NCBI GenBank assembly: GCA_951640165.1
Contig: OX621241.1
Location: 8,369,001-8,433,000 of the forward strand
Length of the DNA stretch: 64,000 nt
Direction: 5' to 3'
DNA from: Pseudoips prasinana
Taxonomy: Eukaryota; Arthropoda; Insecta; Lepidoptera; Nolidae
Positions 1-12,280 of this stretch are shown piece by piece (the first letter of the stretch is position 1; every line of letters starts with the position of its first letter). The translations under genes and the position numbers were made by a program. The notes under the pieces were generated by a model, which had not been told where the DNA came from, did not search any database, and saw only the letters and a list, made by a program, of their open reading frames with translations.

Positions 1-255
1 ATAGCTACCAGGGCTATTTCTTCACCAAAAACAATCGTATGACGATTGAGCAATATCTACCTACTTATCTAGCGATAATAAGTTTTGTGAACAGTTCATA
101 GGTCTGTTTCTTAACTCACGCGCTATGATATAGTCTGATATGATTTTAATTCATTTTCAAATAACGAAGTTATGCGCCCGACAATGCCGCGCCACTGGGT
201 TCTACGTGTTTGTCGCAGATGCGACTTACACCACCCACCCTGCCGAAAACCCTGC
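1..255. other. Unassigned AT-rich DNA
   Basis: I see no coding frame, tRNA-like box or terminal repeat here. The stretch runs up to the first SINE head. Confidence 0.4.
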
Positions 256-261
256 CGAAAA

Positions 262-352
262 ATCCCAAAATCACTTTTTGGCCCGACCCGGGATTTGAAC
301 CTAGGACTTCATTATCTGCGGTTGAACACGCTACCGCTAGACCAACGAGGCA
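262..352 (-). mobile_element. SINE family A, tRNA-derived head (fragment)
   Basis: Read on the minus strand this begins GCCTCGTTGGTCTAGCGG, which fits a pol III A box, and carries GGTTCAAATCC, which fits a B box. The arrangement is that of a tRNA-derived SINE head. The same head occurs at the right end of the window (about 63,765-63,845), where it is followed by a longer body. Only the head and a few bases of body remain here. It is not a functional tRNA gene: no acceptor stem pairs across the ends. Confidence 0.75.
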
Positions 353-397
353 ATGTCAATATAGTGGTATATAAATTAACTAGACGTAACTATTGAC

Positions 398-644
398 GGG
401 CCTGTTGGCGTGTTTGGCAAATGCTTGCTTTTTGCGCCGGAGGTCGTGGGTTCGATTCCCATCCGGGACGGATATTTTGGTGCATGAATGTGTCTGTTTG
501 TCCTGAGTCTGGGTGTATTTATCTATATAAGTATGTATGTAGTTATGTACTTCATTTACAAAAGAAAAGTAGTATATCAGTTATCTGGTTACCGTAGTAC
601 AAGCTTTGCTTAGTTTGGGATCAGATGGCCGTGTGTAAATAATG
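398..644 (+). mobile_element. SINE family B, near-complete copy
   Basis: The tRNA-like head starts GGCCTGTTGGCGTG and contains GGGTTCGATTCCCAT as a B box. A body follows that recurs through the window: TGTCTGTTTGTCCTGAG, then TATCAGTTATCTGGTT, then GGGATCAGATGGCCGTGTGT. Other copies lie near 15.3 kb (+), 25.4 kb (-) and 32.4 kb (+, split). This is a pol III-type retroposon with no coding capacity, mobilised in trans by some LINE. It abuts the DIRS remnant downstream. Confidence 0.8.
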
Positions 645-654
645 TTTAATTTTT

Positions 655-2790
655 ATTAACTATGTGATTAGTTCCATCAAAAAAGACATGAAGAATGCCG
701 AGGCCGATAACTTTCTCTTTGGGGATAAACTTCCTGATAGTTTAAAAACCGCAAAAATTAATCTAAAATTATTGAAGCAGAATTGAAAATTATTACTGCC
801 ACTAAACCTGACCCCAGCAAAAAGTTTGCAATGCCCGCATCATTGTCAAAAATCTGGAGGACGCACCAACCGGAAGACGTCGCAAATTCGGCGGCGGCGC
901 CGCTGACAACTGAGGTAAAATATGCTGGTAGACTAGCTTATTTTGTTGATCAATGGTCACTCACCACTAAAGACCCATTGGTCTTTGTTGTTCAGTTGTT
1001 CAGCTTTGTCTTCACCACCTAGAACTTGTTCTAGCTTAGAAAACTTCCACTTTGCGGACGCAATCAAAGACCGAATTTAATTTCTATTGGTGGATTCTCA
1101 GGCTTTCAGCCGCATCCGTGTTTGTCTAAATAATTTGGACAAGAATGGACCTTCGCTCGGTTAAGATTTTGAATTGAATTGGGGCTAAATACATATTTAA
1201 CCGAACGGTAAAATGAGATTTATACTAAACTTAAAAACTTTTAACATATTGATAAACTTACAATATTTTAAATTATAAGATCTTCACACAGCTCTGAAAC
1301 CTATTCCTCGTGACTGTTTTATGACTAAACTCGATTTTAAAGATGTTTATATCTGGATAAATTCCATGTATACTACAAAAATTATCGTTTTTAATGGAAC
1401 GCTTTCAGCGCCAGCATAGTGTCCTATGCGTCCACAAAGTAATGAAACCAGTCTCTAACGTTTTGAGGTCAGCCGGGCTGATATACAAAGTGTACCTTGA
1501 CGACTAGCTTCTAATTGCATCACGCCGAACAAACATTGTTAATTTCTCGGCTTCAATATCGATGCCAATCTCCAGTCTTGGACTGGTGGGATAGGACGAG
1601 TGGGCTTTCTGTGAGCCGCATCGATCTGGAGATCAATTCAGATGTCTCAACAACGGGGTGGGGGGTGGCTTGTGGTGAGAGCAGAGCAAGTGGTTTATAG
1701 AGTACTGAGGAATCCTCCCAGCATATTAATTATTTAGAAATATTAGCAGCATTTTTGGTTTTAAAATTTTCGCCCCAGATTTAACCAACTGTCAGCTTTT
1801 ACTCCGAATCGATAATGCGACAACAATATCTTATATCAATCGCATGAGTGGTGTCCAGTACCCACAATTAACAAAGGTTACCAAAACCCGGTGGCAGTGG
1901 TGCGACCGTCGTAGCATTTATGTGTTTGCGTCCAATATTCGATGGCCGGATTAAATAAAACACACTCTCCAGATATTGATTTCGTTGCTAGTAGGATCAT
2001 TCAAAATGCAAAAGATATCTTGAAGATCTTGGCATTGCGACCCAAATGCGCAAGCAATCAATGCATTTACAATATATTGCTCGTCATGTTATTTCTACTC
2101 CTTTCGTTTATTTTCTATGGTACTTAAAACACTAAAGAAAATATTAGAAGACAATAAAGAAGAATTATGGTCTTGCCGGTCTGGCCGACACAACCTTGGT
2201 ATCCGCTCTTAAAAGCCTGGTATCTTCCCATAGCCTCTTTTTTAAACTAAGTCACTACTGAGTGCTCTCATTACAGAATCCGCAATATGCCCTCGCAAGT
2301 AACCCTGGCGCCGACATTATTATATAGTCGGCACTAACCAAAAGGAATATCCTTTCGTCGGGGTTAGACGTGATGTTAGTATATCTCTCGATAAACTTGG
2401 AAAAAATATATTTATATTGTATACACAACAACGTAATGCTAGTATCCCACAAATATTAAGATGTTTTTGTCAAACTGTATAAAAATGAAGGGGCTCAATT
2501 TCCGTCGTTCCGCCTTCGCCCAGGTTATAGGGGAACATGTAGAACTCGATGAGAGCATCAAGAGATTTTTAAAGGTATATACCATTGGGGATCTCCACTC
2601 GCAAAGGATGACACTACCTGGGACGTCACTCTGGTATTAAATTATTAGAAAAACTTTACCCTGATGAATCTCTGTCTCTTGAGGAGATTTCAATATATTT
2701 GCCTTGCTCGCACTAGTGACCGCTCACACAGTACAAACACTGTCTAAAATCATTATAGATAACATTTCAAGGTCATATTCCCAAATGGGA
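655..2790 (+). pseudogene. Degenerate DIRS-type (tyrosine recombinase) retroelement
   Basis: Pieces of a DIRS-like polyprotein appear in the family's usual order, broken by many stops and frameshifts. At about 930-985 a gag-end-like segment reads AGRLAYFVDQW...TTKDP. At 1270-1370 an RT segment reads TALKPIPRDCFMTKLDFKD. At 1430-1504 the RT continues with MKPVSNVLRSAGL and then the catalytic motif YLDD (1493-1504), followed at once by a stop. At 1565-1690 and 1710-1890 there is an RNase H-like part with HINYLEILAAF and LLRIDNATTISYINRMSG. At 2580-2770 a recombinase-like part reads TWDVTLVLNYLEKLYPDES and LLALVTAHTVQTLS. DIRS elements integrate with a tyrosine recombinase rather than a DDE integrase. 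I could not see the split direct repeats or inverted termini of an intact DIRS element. The copy is certainly dead. The order and motifs make the class likely; the exact boundaries are uncertain. Confidence 0.72.
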
Positions 2791-3084
2791 ATATAAATTA
2801 ATGATTTTATAAAGAACTCCCGAATTGGGTCTCCTCAACCAATCAACTAGCGTGGCTCGAATACTGTTATTTTACATAATGTAACGCGTTATTTGCCTGG
2901 GATTGAACACAGCGCCCGCCACGCCGCCACGTCCGCTGTGCCGGCACGGATGACGCCGGCACGCACATCCTCGATTGGTTGGACGGCTTCTTTTGGTTTC
3001 TTTTGGTTCTACTTCAGACCATTGGACGGTCACATCACATTATATTAAAGAGCTCATTTAAAGTCTTTCTCCTCTGTTTTTTTA
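2791..3084. other. Unassigned, with a GC-rich patch
   Basis: A GC-rich patch near 2,910-2,970 (GCCGGCACG repeated twice) sits in otherwise AT-rich DNA. I see no reading frame or repeat that I recognise. Confidence 0.3.
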
Positions 3085-3097
3085 CAAGAATGCAAGC

Positions 3098-3511
3098 CAT
3101 ATTCCACGATGTAAATCTCTAAAAGTCTACAAGTGTTATATTGATGCTAATCTAAGAGGACGAAGCCGAGTATAATTAATGATTAAACGAACTTACCTGT
3201 ACGTGAAGTTCTATCATAATTATACGAGGGCTTCGTCCGAAGAGATTAGCATCCCTCCCCCCCATGTCAAACCCCTATCGTGGAATATGTCCATACTTAT
3301 AATAACTCTGAACTTAATGAAGTGGCGCGAACAGACAGACGTCAAGTAAACGTCAAAATTTCTATACGTCACCTCAAATTTAGTGTTGCAAGCGGCGAAT
3401 ACTGCGCGGTACTACAAGTGTTATATTGATGCTAATCTCTTCGGACGAAGCCCTCGTATAATTATGATAGAACTTCACGTACAGGTAAGTTCGTTTAATC
3501 ATTAATTATAC
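3098..3511. repeat. Repeat unit in +/-/+ orientation with perfect 84-bp inverted repeat
   Basis: Positions 3170-3253 and 3428-3511 are exact reverse complements over 84 bp, separated by 174 bp. The unit also appears partly in direct orientation on the left: TACAAGTGTTATATTGATGC occurs near 3128 and again near 3413. A 13-bp outer inverted repeat pairs 3098-3110 with 3277-3289. The simplest reading is three partial copies of one unit, forward, reverse and forward. Inside each long arm is a strong 5' splice-donor-like string, ACAGGTAAGT, on the plus strand in the right arm and on the minus strand in the left arm. I do not recognise the family. Confidence 0.85.
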
Positions 3512-3711
3512 ATGCGAATGTTTGTTTTGCGAGTATGGCTGTATGGCTGTTTGTTACTCTTTCATGCAAAAACTACGTAACGGATTATGATGAAACTTTG
3601 TAAGTAATATAGCTTCATTATCCGAATTACACGTACGCATATTAAAGTTTAATGCGGGGGAAACCGCGAGATACAGTTAGTGAGTTATAATACGAGAGAT
3701 TGAGATAGCAC

Positions 3712-3860
3712 TAGGAATATAAATCCTTGCATCGTGGGGGACTTTTACAAGCGTGCAATTCACGGAGACAAAACAGACCCAGACTCAACACACCAATATA
3801 GTAGTGATGTGCGGGGATCGAATTCGAAGTTCGAGGGAGCTGTGTTTGTAGTGGAGACTA
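3712..3860 (-). mobile_element. SINE family C fragment
   Basis: Contains the recurrent family C pieces, in minus orientation: an ATCGTGGGGGACTTTTACAA equivalent of the body, a CAATTCACGGAGACA segment, then CCCAGACTCA and a head remnant with GGGGATCGAATTC as a decayed B box. Similar, better copies lie at 4.4, 48.9 and 56.2 kb. Confidence 0.6.
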
Positions 3861-4370
3861 CCATAACTGGGCCAATCTTGCTTTTCATCCGGTCACATTG
3901 AACTTATTTATATTTTTTAATAAAATAAAATTAGTTTTAGCGGTAGCTAAATTCAAACCTGTCTATTAAGTCATGTTTAATTACAGAATAAGCACAACTG
4001 AAAAGCCCGACACTCAAACAGTGTGGAACTGCAGCTGGATAGGAATTTATTTGAAAAAAGGGGCTGTCATGGCAGATGTGTATTATCGAAATTGACGACT
4101 ATTGAAATAATTTATAATGAAAGAAATCAATCAATAAGTATTGAGTTAATTAAATACAAACATAGTTTATTTAATAATTTAAATAAAAAAATGTTTTAGC
4201 CTCTTTTCTCACGTACGGTGCTGTGCCCGACAGGGACCATGATGAGATCTAAGTATTTGTACCTACTATCTAGACATATGTACATTGGTTAATGGGTAAT
4301 AAACTAACCAGCATCTGGGATTGAGCGTCATCAAGTCGTGATCGTCTAATTTCTCACCACACGGCTTTTT
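3861..4370. other. Unassigned AT-rich DNA
   Basis: No coding frame or recognised repeat was seen between the two SINE C copies. Confidence 0.3.
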
Positions 4371-4374
4371 TTAA

Positions 4375-4562
4375 AGACTACGCCCGCTGAAATTAGTCCA
4401 TGTATCGCGGGGTACTTTACAAACATATAATTGACGGACACAATGTGGGTACATACAGACTCAGAACAATTATCATACAAATAGTTGTCCTGCGCGAGAA
4501 TCAAACCTGGGACACGAAGTTGCGAGGGCATTATCTTAAGCACTCCGCCACACGAGCACTTT
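4375..4562 (-). mobile_element. SINE family C, near-complete copy
   Basis: In plus-strand reading it has ATCGCGGGGTACTTTACAAA, CATATAATTGACGGACACAA, CAGACTCAGAACAA and then GTCCTGCGCGAGAATCAAAC, followed by a tRNA-like head ending at GCCACACGAGCAC. On the minus strand the head reads GTGCTCGTGTGGCGGAGTGC, a good A-box region, with GGTTTGATTC as B box. Short overlapping reading frames on both strands here are by-products of the SINE. Confidence 0.75.
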
Positions 4563-7500
4563 ATATTGTTACAAAAAGTTGACAATAACTTAATTTAAGT
4601 CAGCTAAATATCGTTTCTGTTATAAAATAAATCTTATTGTAAATTATTTCCTACAATCCGTGTACCTAAATATCTATATGTACCTAGAAATAATTATAAA
4701 TTAATTATATATTACTACGAACATGTTCTGACTATTTATCAAGCGCTTTTTAAAGTCTACGTGTATAACTACCTTTTTTATTATTTATTTCCAAAGGCAA
4801 TCATTATATATCGGAAGCCGTGTTGCAAAACAGTTAAAGCTTATTTAACTCTTAATCGAGAAACGGGATAAAACTAAAAGAAACTAGTTTATTTCGTTCT
4901 ATTAGCACCCAATGTCACATCCTTTGACGATGCAAAAATAGATGTTTATTACACATGGGACGCTTAGCGCTTCGTTTATGAGATTCCATCAGCGAATAAA
5001 ACTTCGTAAAAGCATTTAAGGTGTACAGCCGACGCCATGTCAGTAGACTTAATTTGACGTAACCTTCTTTAAGTTCTAATATAAAATACTATTTAACAGG
5101 AACTAATTAAATTTGGACACGTGACCCTGGTACCACGAACATTTCAAACCTAAATCAAATGATTCTTGATGTTTCGATTGGATATGTTTTTTTATATTGG
5201 TATCATATTATAACAGCTACTCGACTATTTCTAAAATTATTACAGGTAGGTACGCTCAAGATCATTAGAATAACTATGATTTTGTATAAAACACAGGCAA
5301 GCTGATGTTGAACAGTAACTTAAACCAAAACTTACAACACGCATGGCATCATTCACGCGTTGCTGACCTTTTCCCCCTCCCCGACGAGATCTGGCGGCCA
5401 AACTAGGACTGAGGTCACCAGAGCTAGTTGAAAGCCACAACATTTAATATAAATATTTTATACAGCGTATTCTGTTAGTTGGAGGTACCTTATTTGTTGT
5501 ACTTAACTAAATATTTAACTTAGCGCACCTAAAATAAAACAAAAGGTCCGCTAATTTTGTTGTTATCCTCACGTTCCTGGAGGTCAACGCAACACTACCT
5601 GCGGCTTTTTAATTGTGGCAACAATCTTAGTCGAGATTTTTGCATCTCTGCCAAATGCATGTAAAGCCTTTCAATTCGTCGGTATAAATAGAGATGTTGC
5701 TGCTAAAAAGATATCTAAGCAATATATATATACTTATTCTGTAATATTAAAATAACAACTTAGGTGGAAAATCAAAACGCTGTCGGATGGAAAATCGGAC
5801 GATTTAAATATTTCCGCTAAGCGCTCAAATGTAACATGCTGAAAGTTGCTTCTACGAGAGATATCGTATAGCATTATGTTTTTTTTTTTTCACCCGTCGG
5901 ATGAATCTACTGTGGACTGGATATAGCTCTATAGTCTGTTATTACGAGGGAACTAACAGGCGCTTTATAGATTCGGCGTTAGAATGAGTCACCCAAACAC
6001 TACAGTCGGTGTTCGTGCCTCGAGCGACATGGCACCAAATGGGGATTGCATTTCACGATAGGAAACTTGATGGGAATAAAATCGATAACACGCCAAACCA
6101 ACTACTTACGAAAATATCTGTTCAAAAATGTCGTTAAACCTTCGAAAATTGAGCAACTTCTATAATGCGTTTGCAAAACGATCGTATACATCAACATTTT
6201 CACGATACTCGACACGCAAATTTGTACTTAAATAACACATTCATGGAGGGAAACTTTCAGTTGTCTATATGTCTATCTCATCTTTATATGCACAAATTAT
6301 CTTTTAAATTGATTCTTATTTGATAAGAGGTAAGACATAGATTTCCATGACGACCGATGTAAATTGAATGGGGCTCGGCCAAGAGGTATCGAAGGTAATG
6401 TAGGCAAATTCGTAAATCCTGATCGCCGTGTGGGTGGCCGTAAGCGCCCGTGAGAACCACAAGCCAGATACTCTGCGATCCGCGATAGTCCGCTTCGGAA
6501 TAACCGTTTCAAAATAGTGGTACGGTCAGCCACATAAATAGTTTAAAAGGGGCCCACATTATACCCAAAAAAATTTAGTCTGTCTGGCGTAAATTCAAAG
6601 GAAAACTAGGTGACGGTATATTGTAAGTCTCTTTGAGAGGGTAAAAAAATAACATCTATCTGATTGTACTGCTGTTGCGAATTGTACGAGTTTGTTATGA
6701 AATGCCTATCCATGCCTGTATAAATATTGATGTTACAAATAATCTCGACCGTAACGAACACATATGGCCCGAAATTGCAAGCAGGTACAGTTAGTGCCAA
6801 TAGAGAACTGTTTCTTTAGATCACGTCTGTATATAAGAAAAGCAAATAGTAGGGTAAAAGGTGTTAGGTAAGAAGTTAGAACTGTGTATGTATAAAATTT
6901 GATCTATGATACTCGGCTCTTGTTGGTGTCTCTCTCTAACCTGAGCCCTTTATACCTAAGTTTCTACTCGCGTTTCCTACAATCCTAACAAGCAGGTGTA
7001 TACTTAAAATTTATCTACTGCGGTCGACCAATGAAATCACGGATGCATTCCATTATGTGTGATCAAATAGTCAATATTTTCATTGATCAAAATCAATTCG
7101 CGAATTGACTGATAGTAATTAAGTAAATTCTTACATTTTCGTGGTCTTCCAGTCTTACTCTTTCTCTTTGATAAAGTTTCTCATAAACTGGTCTTGCAAA
7201 TAATGTCTTCAATCATTGTTTAATGTGTTATCTAGCACTCCAGTGAATCATTTCTTATTAGTTATTGTTCTTGTCAAAACATTCAGGTCTAGACAATTTC
7301 AGTGCGACGTTACCATCGTTTCAAGGACCTCCCATTTTTCCTGACCTCACATATAAAGCTGACACTGACGACATAATCCTCTCTCGCTCAGTGACTGACT
7401 TATCAACATCCAGCTCAAACGTTACCACATAGGTTCAATTTTATGGGTACTTTAATTTTGGTTATATACATGTGTATGGTTATACACTATCCTTTCAGTA

Positions 7501-9499
7501 CCAAGCGGTTCGCTTGATTTTACTAATTTGTTGCTTTTAGTTCAGTAATTTAAGAGGGTTACCTCCAGGCAGCTTAGTTTAAACGGGGTCCAACACTTGT
7601 GTGACAGAACTGGCGATCTGTCTAAACATAGGTCTAACTAAAGTCTAAATTTAGCTGTGTATAATGCACGCTACTGTAACTGAGCTGAGTGTCAACGAAA
7701 CCCTTTCTTAAGCAACTAAAGTAGTTCGTTCCTGATCGTATTCCTCCTAAACTCCTAAACTTGAACCAATCTTTTTCAAATTTGACACAGTGGTATTGAC
7801 CATACTCCTAAGTGAATATATCTGAATTCGTACAAATCCGACACGCCACGGAAGAATCAACACCAAAAAAACAAATGTCCCATTGAAATCAATGTGAAAG
7901 TATAGACGTAAGTTTAACTGCACTCAGATAAATATTTGCAGAATGCCTTGCAGACTTAGTTATAATTCTTTATATTTAAAAGAACGAAATAAATGATCTG
8001 TCCATCTTTATGGCGTATGAGTTAATCAAAATTCCCCAGAGATAATTTATTCAGACGATACAATCAATAATTACATTACAAAATGCATTCTATACAATCA
8101 AGAGACAAAGGCCTGAATAAAAATAATTGACACCAATAAGGCGACAATCACCTTATTAAAACAATTATAAATACCCGTATATATAAACATAAACTGGTTA
8201 AGACAAGTGTACCTTCAGAGGTAAATTCATTTAACATGGTGATCGTTAGAATTTATAGCGAATGCGGCACTAAATTCCATGCGAATGCAAAAAGATTGTT
8301 AACTGCAGGTTTATTCGTCACTAAACTACATTGCTTTGAGTATGAGGCAATGATTGGTTAACGACTCAGAATATCTAAGAGCCGGGTCAAGTATCAGCAT
8401 AGCACTGAAGACATACCTACGTTTGTTTATTGTGTTTCACAAATGTAATTACAGAAAAGTGTTTTTTAGATCACGTAATGGCACTTCGAGGTCATCATTC
8501 GTACAGAAACATACATTTCCTTTAGTATGTTAGTTCAGTTCAGGTAGGGATAAACATGCAACTTCTTAATGCCCCCTGCAAGAGACTCGAGAGGGTATTT
8601 CACCCTTGTCGACCTTACCTTTTTTTTGGCATAGGCGACAAAAACCAACGCAAAATTGACATTCAACTTTAGGGCGGAGTGCAGGGATGGGAAGAAAAAA
8701 GTAAAAGTATTGTCGTTTCACTTTGGTTTCCGATGACATTTACCCACGATCGCAAAAGAGGGATATTGTACGTTTGAAGCTGTATAGGGCCTTCATAGCT
8801 CCTAAGGGGATCAGCTTAATTGCAATGTGTACGTTTTATCTAAATTCAAGTTAAATCTGGATGGGTTTCATGAAAAAAAAAGATAATACTCAAAATTCAT
8901 TGTTGTGAAAGTTATATAATTAAAGGTATATACTATAATTCCCAAAACTGCGTACTAATATGCACGTTCATGGAACATTCAGTACGTTGAATAAGATTAT
9001 ATTGAAATAAATGAGCAAGTAAGCGGGTAAATGTAGCTGTATTCGTGCAAGCCGCACGGATATAGGTAATAACACTAATAACGATCCATAGAGGCGGTGG
9101 CAGATGGGCAGGTGTGCCGCGTGCCAGCTGTCACGAACATTTCTCCCACCACACCACCTGTGCGCTCTCAAGATATAGAATTTATGAAATTATAAGAAAT
9201 ATTTTTCTTGGAGCATTTATTATATTGAGGAATGTTGTAAGATTAACTGTTTTCAAGAGTTATATGATAAATGAAAATATTTGGTAACCATGAATGAACT
9301 TGCTTCTTCAAATCAGGCGAAATCAATCAAAAATCTCATCATATTTAACGATTAGTGATCGGCTAACTATTAATAACCGGCCAAGATTTTATAGTCATTG
9401 TTAATTTCGTCATTACGTCTATAGAAAAAACAAATGTGGTTATAAAAAACACACAACAGTCATCCTATTACTATTCAGGAGATATTATTGCCTGCCGAT
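4563..9499. other. Long unassigned AT-rich stretch
   Basis: About 4.9 kb without a supportable gene. Reading frames near 5240-5443, 6297-6533, 6606-6800 and 8968-9171 (all minus) are under 80 residues, have no motif I recognise and no flanking splice logic. There is a short T-rich run near 5880 and an A-rich run near 8872. This may be intron or intergenic DNA. Confidence 0.4.
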
Positions 9500-9602
9500 A
9501 GATAAATAAACGAACGTACGGACGGCGAGGGGCTTAGTAAGAGGGTTCCGTTGGTACCCTAAAAACTATAGTATGGTACTCTAAAAACTATGTTTCGCCG
9601 TC
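9500..9602 (-). repeat. Fragment of lepidopteran GGTTCCG/ACCCT repeat (family G)
   Basis: Contains GACGGCGAGGGGCTTAGTAA and AGGGTTCCGTTGGTACCCTA, then a short tandem duplication of GGTACYCTAAAAACTATAGT-like sequence. It matches, in opposite orientation, the fragment at 27,745-27,890, which has TTTTGTACCCAAAGCC and CCTAAGCCTCCACTGTCC. I know this as a dispersed lepidopteran repeat; its element class is not clear to me. Confidence 0.55.
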
Positions 9603-9904
9603 CATCAGAAATTAAATTAAATTAGACATTATAAGTCTAAACCACCACGTATTTGAAAACGAAGTCCCAAAGAGTAAGCCTCGTGTTTAAGAACGAAAAT
9701 CAGCTCAACGTCGAGCTTAACTTTGATCTTATGAATCTAATTAAGCAAACAAATTTAAGAATCAGCTCCTCAAGTAAAATTAAGCTAGGCTCCCATCTGA
9801 ATGAATATCATTTCTTAATACGGAGCTTAAACTTCAGTCAATAACTTATTAAATTCAATTGTAAAGAGTACATTCTAACTTGAACTAAGACTGCACGTGT
9901 GGGA

Positions 9905-10095
9905 GTTGATAAGGCGGTGTTTCGGATTAGAGTCCCGCAAAGGACAATTACTTGAGGGACCCATAAATTATTATTCTGAGTCCAGGTACAGAATAAAAAG
10001 TACTTACGTAGTCCAGGTGTGATTTGTGTCTGCTAATTGTATGTTTCCAAAGTCCCTGCGCTACAGGGATTTAATAACGCCCCTAGCGTTATCTT
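9905..10095 (+). mobile_element. SINE family C copy
   Basis: A plus-oriented, decayed head (TAAGGCGGTGTTTCGGATTA, then GAGTCCCGCAAAGGACAATT) is followed by GGGACCCATAAATTATTATT, CTGAGTCCAGG, a GTGATTTGTGTCTGCTAATT segment and ATGTTTCCAAAGTCCCTGCG. The end resembles the CTACAGGGATTTAATAACGC ends of other copies. It contains a partial internal duplication of the GTCCAGGT segment. Confidence 0.65.
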
Positions 10096-10568
10096 TTAGA
10101 ACAGAATAACTTACCCTCTCTGACTACAGTATTACTTTTCATTTTGAGATCGGCAATATGAAAATTCGGGATCTTACCTGTAACAACAAGAAAAGTAATT
10201 AATAACAATATTAGGATAATGACAACAAAAGCTCGTCTGTTAAAGCTAACTCACCGACACATCTACAACCAGCTGCAAAATTATGTAGGTATGCAGTTTA
10301 TCATAAGATTAATACTGATGTAAAAACTTTGTACCTCTTTTTACGATAATTGCGCGGAAAACTGAGAACCGGAAAAAAAACTGAAAATAGATTAATATTA
10401 TTATTTGTCTTTAATCACTATAAGTCTTCAAAAAAATAAATAATCAATTTGATCACTATGGGTCTTAAAATATGAAATCAGTCAGTTGTATATGTGAAAT
10501 AATAGATGTAGGTTTAGCCTTTTCCAATGCCGTCAATATCATGGTATGGATCCCAGTGGAATAATAAC
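10096..10568. other. Unassigned AT-rich DNA
   Basis: No frame or recognised repeat. There are A-rich runs near 10,373 and 10,430. Confidence 0.3.
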
Positions 10569-10611
10569 TAATATAGGTAATCATTTTGATTCATTCTGAT
10601 TACCTATATTA
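10569..10611. repeat. Perfect 15-bp palindrome, 13-nt loop
   Basis: TAATATAGGTAATCA at 10569-10583 is the exact reverse complement of 10597-10611, with a 13-nt loop. It is one of several perfect short-loop palindromes in the window. Confidence 0.9.
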
Positions 10612-10714
10612 TATACATGTTTTTGCAGTTTACTGGAAATGTCGAAAGGAATGTATTCGTTTCGATTAATTACCGCCTCCTATTCTCATTCGGACAAACG
10701 GTCCGCGTTATCAC

Positions 10715-10805
10715 GATATAACGCAGAGCGACAGTTGCACAAAACAATTCCCTAATAAGTGGCCCTCTCACGCATCTCCACGTCAGTGACCTCCCTAAGC
10801 CGAAG
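10715..10805. repeat. Dispersed repeat shared with 25.1 kb
   Basis: CAGTTGCACAAAACA, a CCTAATAAGTGGCCCTCTCA-like segment and CATCTCCACGTCAGTGAC recur in diverged form at 25,130-25,190 (CAGTTGCACAAAACATTCCT, then CTTCTCATACATCTACCTGT). The two copies are in the same orientation. The family is unknown to me. Confidence 0.55.
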
Positions 10806-11575
10806 CCGAGGTTCAAATACCAAAGTGTCTGGCGCGGGTTATATATTTTTTAGTCTTAAGTGCTGAACGACTTGAGTAAAATCCACCTAGACTAAATGGA
10901 AATTAAAGTTAAATCGATAACCTATCAACCGTATGAAATAAAGGATTTTAGTAACTTAACCGACTTTTGAGTAAACTCTAACCACAGGAATTCTAATTTT
11001 ATTTAAACAATTTTAAAGAAATTTTACCGTTTCAATAAAAAAGTTTAAATAAAATAATAAATAATAAAATGATTTCTTTGGCTACTTAATTTCCATGAGT
11101 CTGATAGCGACAATTTTAAAGACTATATTTTCAAGTTAACACGAACACAATTTTTTGTAAAATAAATTGCTTAATCGCGGAAATAGAACCAATACGTGAC
11201 AGGTGAAATTTCTTGAACCATAAAAAACATAAAAAAACTATATAGTTTGTATAAGTCAGGCGATGTATATAGTCTGCGGCCAAGTCAAGCATATAATATA
11301 ACACAATGTCAGTAACTTATCGTGCCGAACCTAAATTGAAAATACTTTGTAGTTATTGTCTTTATTTAGTTCTTATTTCTTAGAAGAGGGATCATAAAAC
11401 AAGAAAAAAGCCAGTGTAGCTGCAGATTGCTTTGCAATTGCAATATATGTTGGAAAGTTGAAAGAAAAGCTACGACTTAATAGAAAATTTTGTCTATTAT
11501 AAAAAAAAACCAGCAAGTGCAAGTCGGGCTTTATTAGGATCACTTACCATCGATACAAAGCGAAAAAAAAAAGTT
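10806..11575. other. Unassigned AT-rich DNA
   Basis: No supportable gene, SINE box or inverted terminal repeat seen. Confidence 0.3.
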
Positions 11576-11830
11576 CATTTTGAGATCATCATCATGTCAG
11601 CCGAATGAAGTCCACTGCTGCACAAAGGCCTCCCCAAAAGATTTAAACACTGGAGTAGTGTTAATTAGTAGAAGGGTTATGCACTAATCGCCACGCTTGG
11701 AAGACGGGTTGGCGACCGCAGTGCAATGGTCATAGGACACAGAGGGACGCTGCTGCCCGTTCTCTGGGAGATATATTTCTTCCTGCCGACTTTTACGCCC
11801 TCCTCTATGAAATGGGGTGGTGATTAACTT
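11576..11830. repeat. RTE-linked repeat (family F)
   Basis: Begins ATCATCATCATGTCAGCCGA and continues with CCACTGCTGCACAAAGGCCT, the reverse complement of the terminal VQQW-coding region and TGATGATGATGA tail of RTE LINEs. It then carries CGCCACGCTTGGAAGACGGG, TTGGCGACCGCAGTGC and CTGCTGCCCGTTCTCTGG, shared with 26.4 kb and 34.55 kb. I read it as a non-coding repeat family built on RTE 3' sequence. Confidence 0.6.
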
Positions 11831-12280
11831 TTCTTTCTTTTGAATTATTATTGACATAAATGGTCTAAATCTAACCTGTATATCCCAAAGCTATCTGTTC
11901 AATTATTACGCCATATGAGTTAGCTACGGTAGGAATATTGTTTATATTATTATTATTTTGCCAAATAAGCAACATTAACGTAATATCGCATATTTACAAT
12001 ACACGCATTGCTTGCATAGTGAAGTCATAACACCATTCTGTCAAATTCTGGCCCTGACGATTCATAGATTTATTATGAGGCAGTTTAGCAGTCCCCAAAT
12101 TATTTATATTTAGCTCTAGTTCTGAGTTTTTAGGTTTTAGTTGCATCAGGAATATAGTCATAAGATATTTTTTACTTTAATTATATACACCATTAAAGTA
12201 AACAATACAATACAATTTTATATTTTGTCCTGGTCTGTATAACTTGTGTCCTGTAAATGTTAAGTTGATTATAATATACT
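11831..12280. other. Unassigned AT-rich DNA
   Basis: No supportable gene or repeat; TTATTATTATT runs occur near 11,945. Confidence 0.3.

Noticed and set aside
262..352. tRNA gene on the minus strand
   Set aside because: A- and B-box-like motifs are present, but no acceptor stem can pair, and the sequence continues into a SINE body in the longer copy at the right end of the window.
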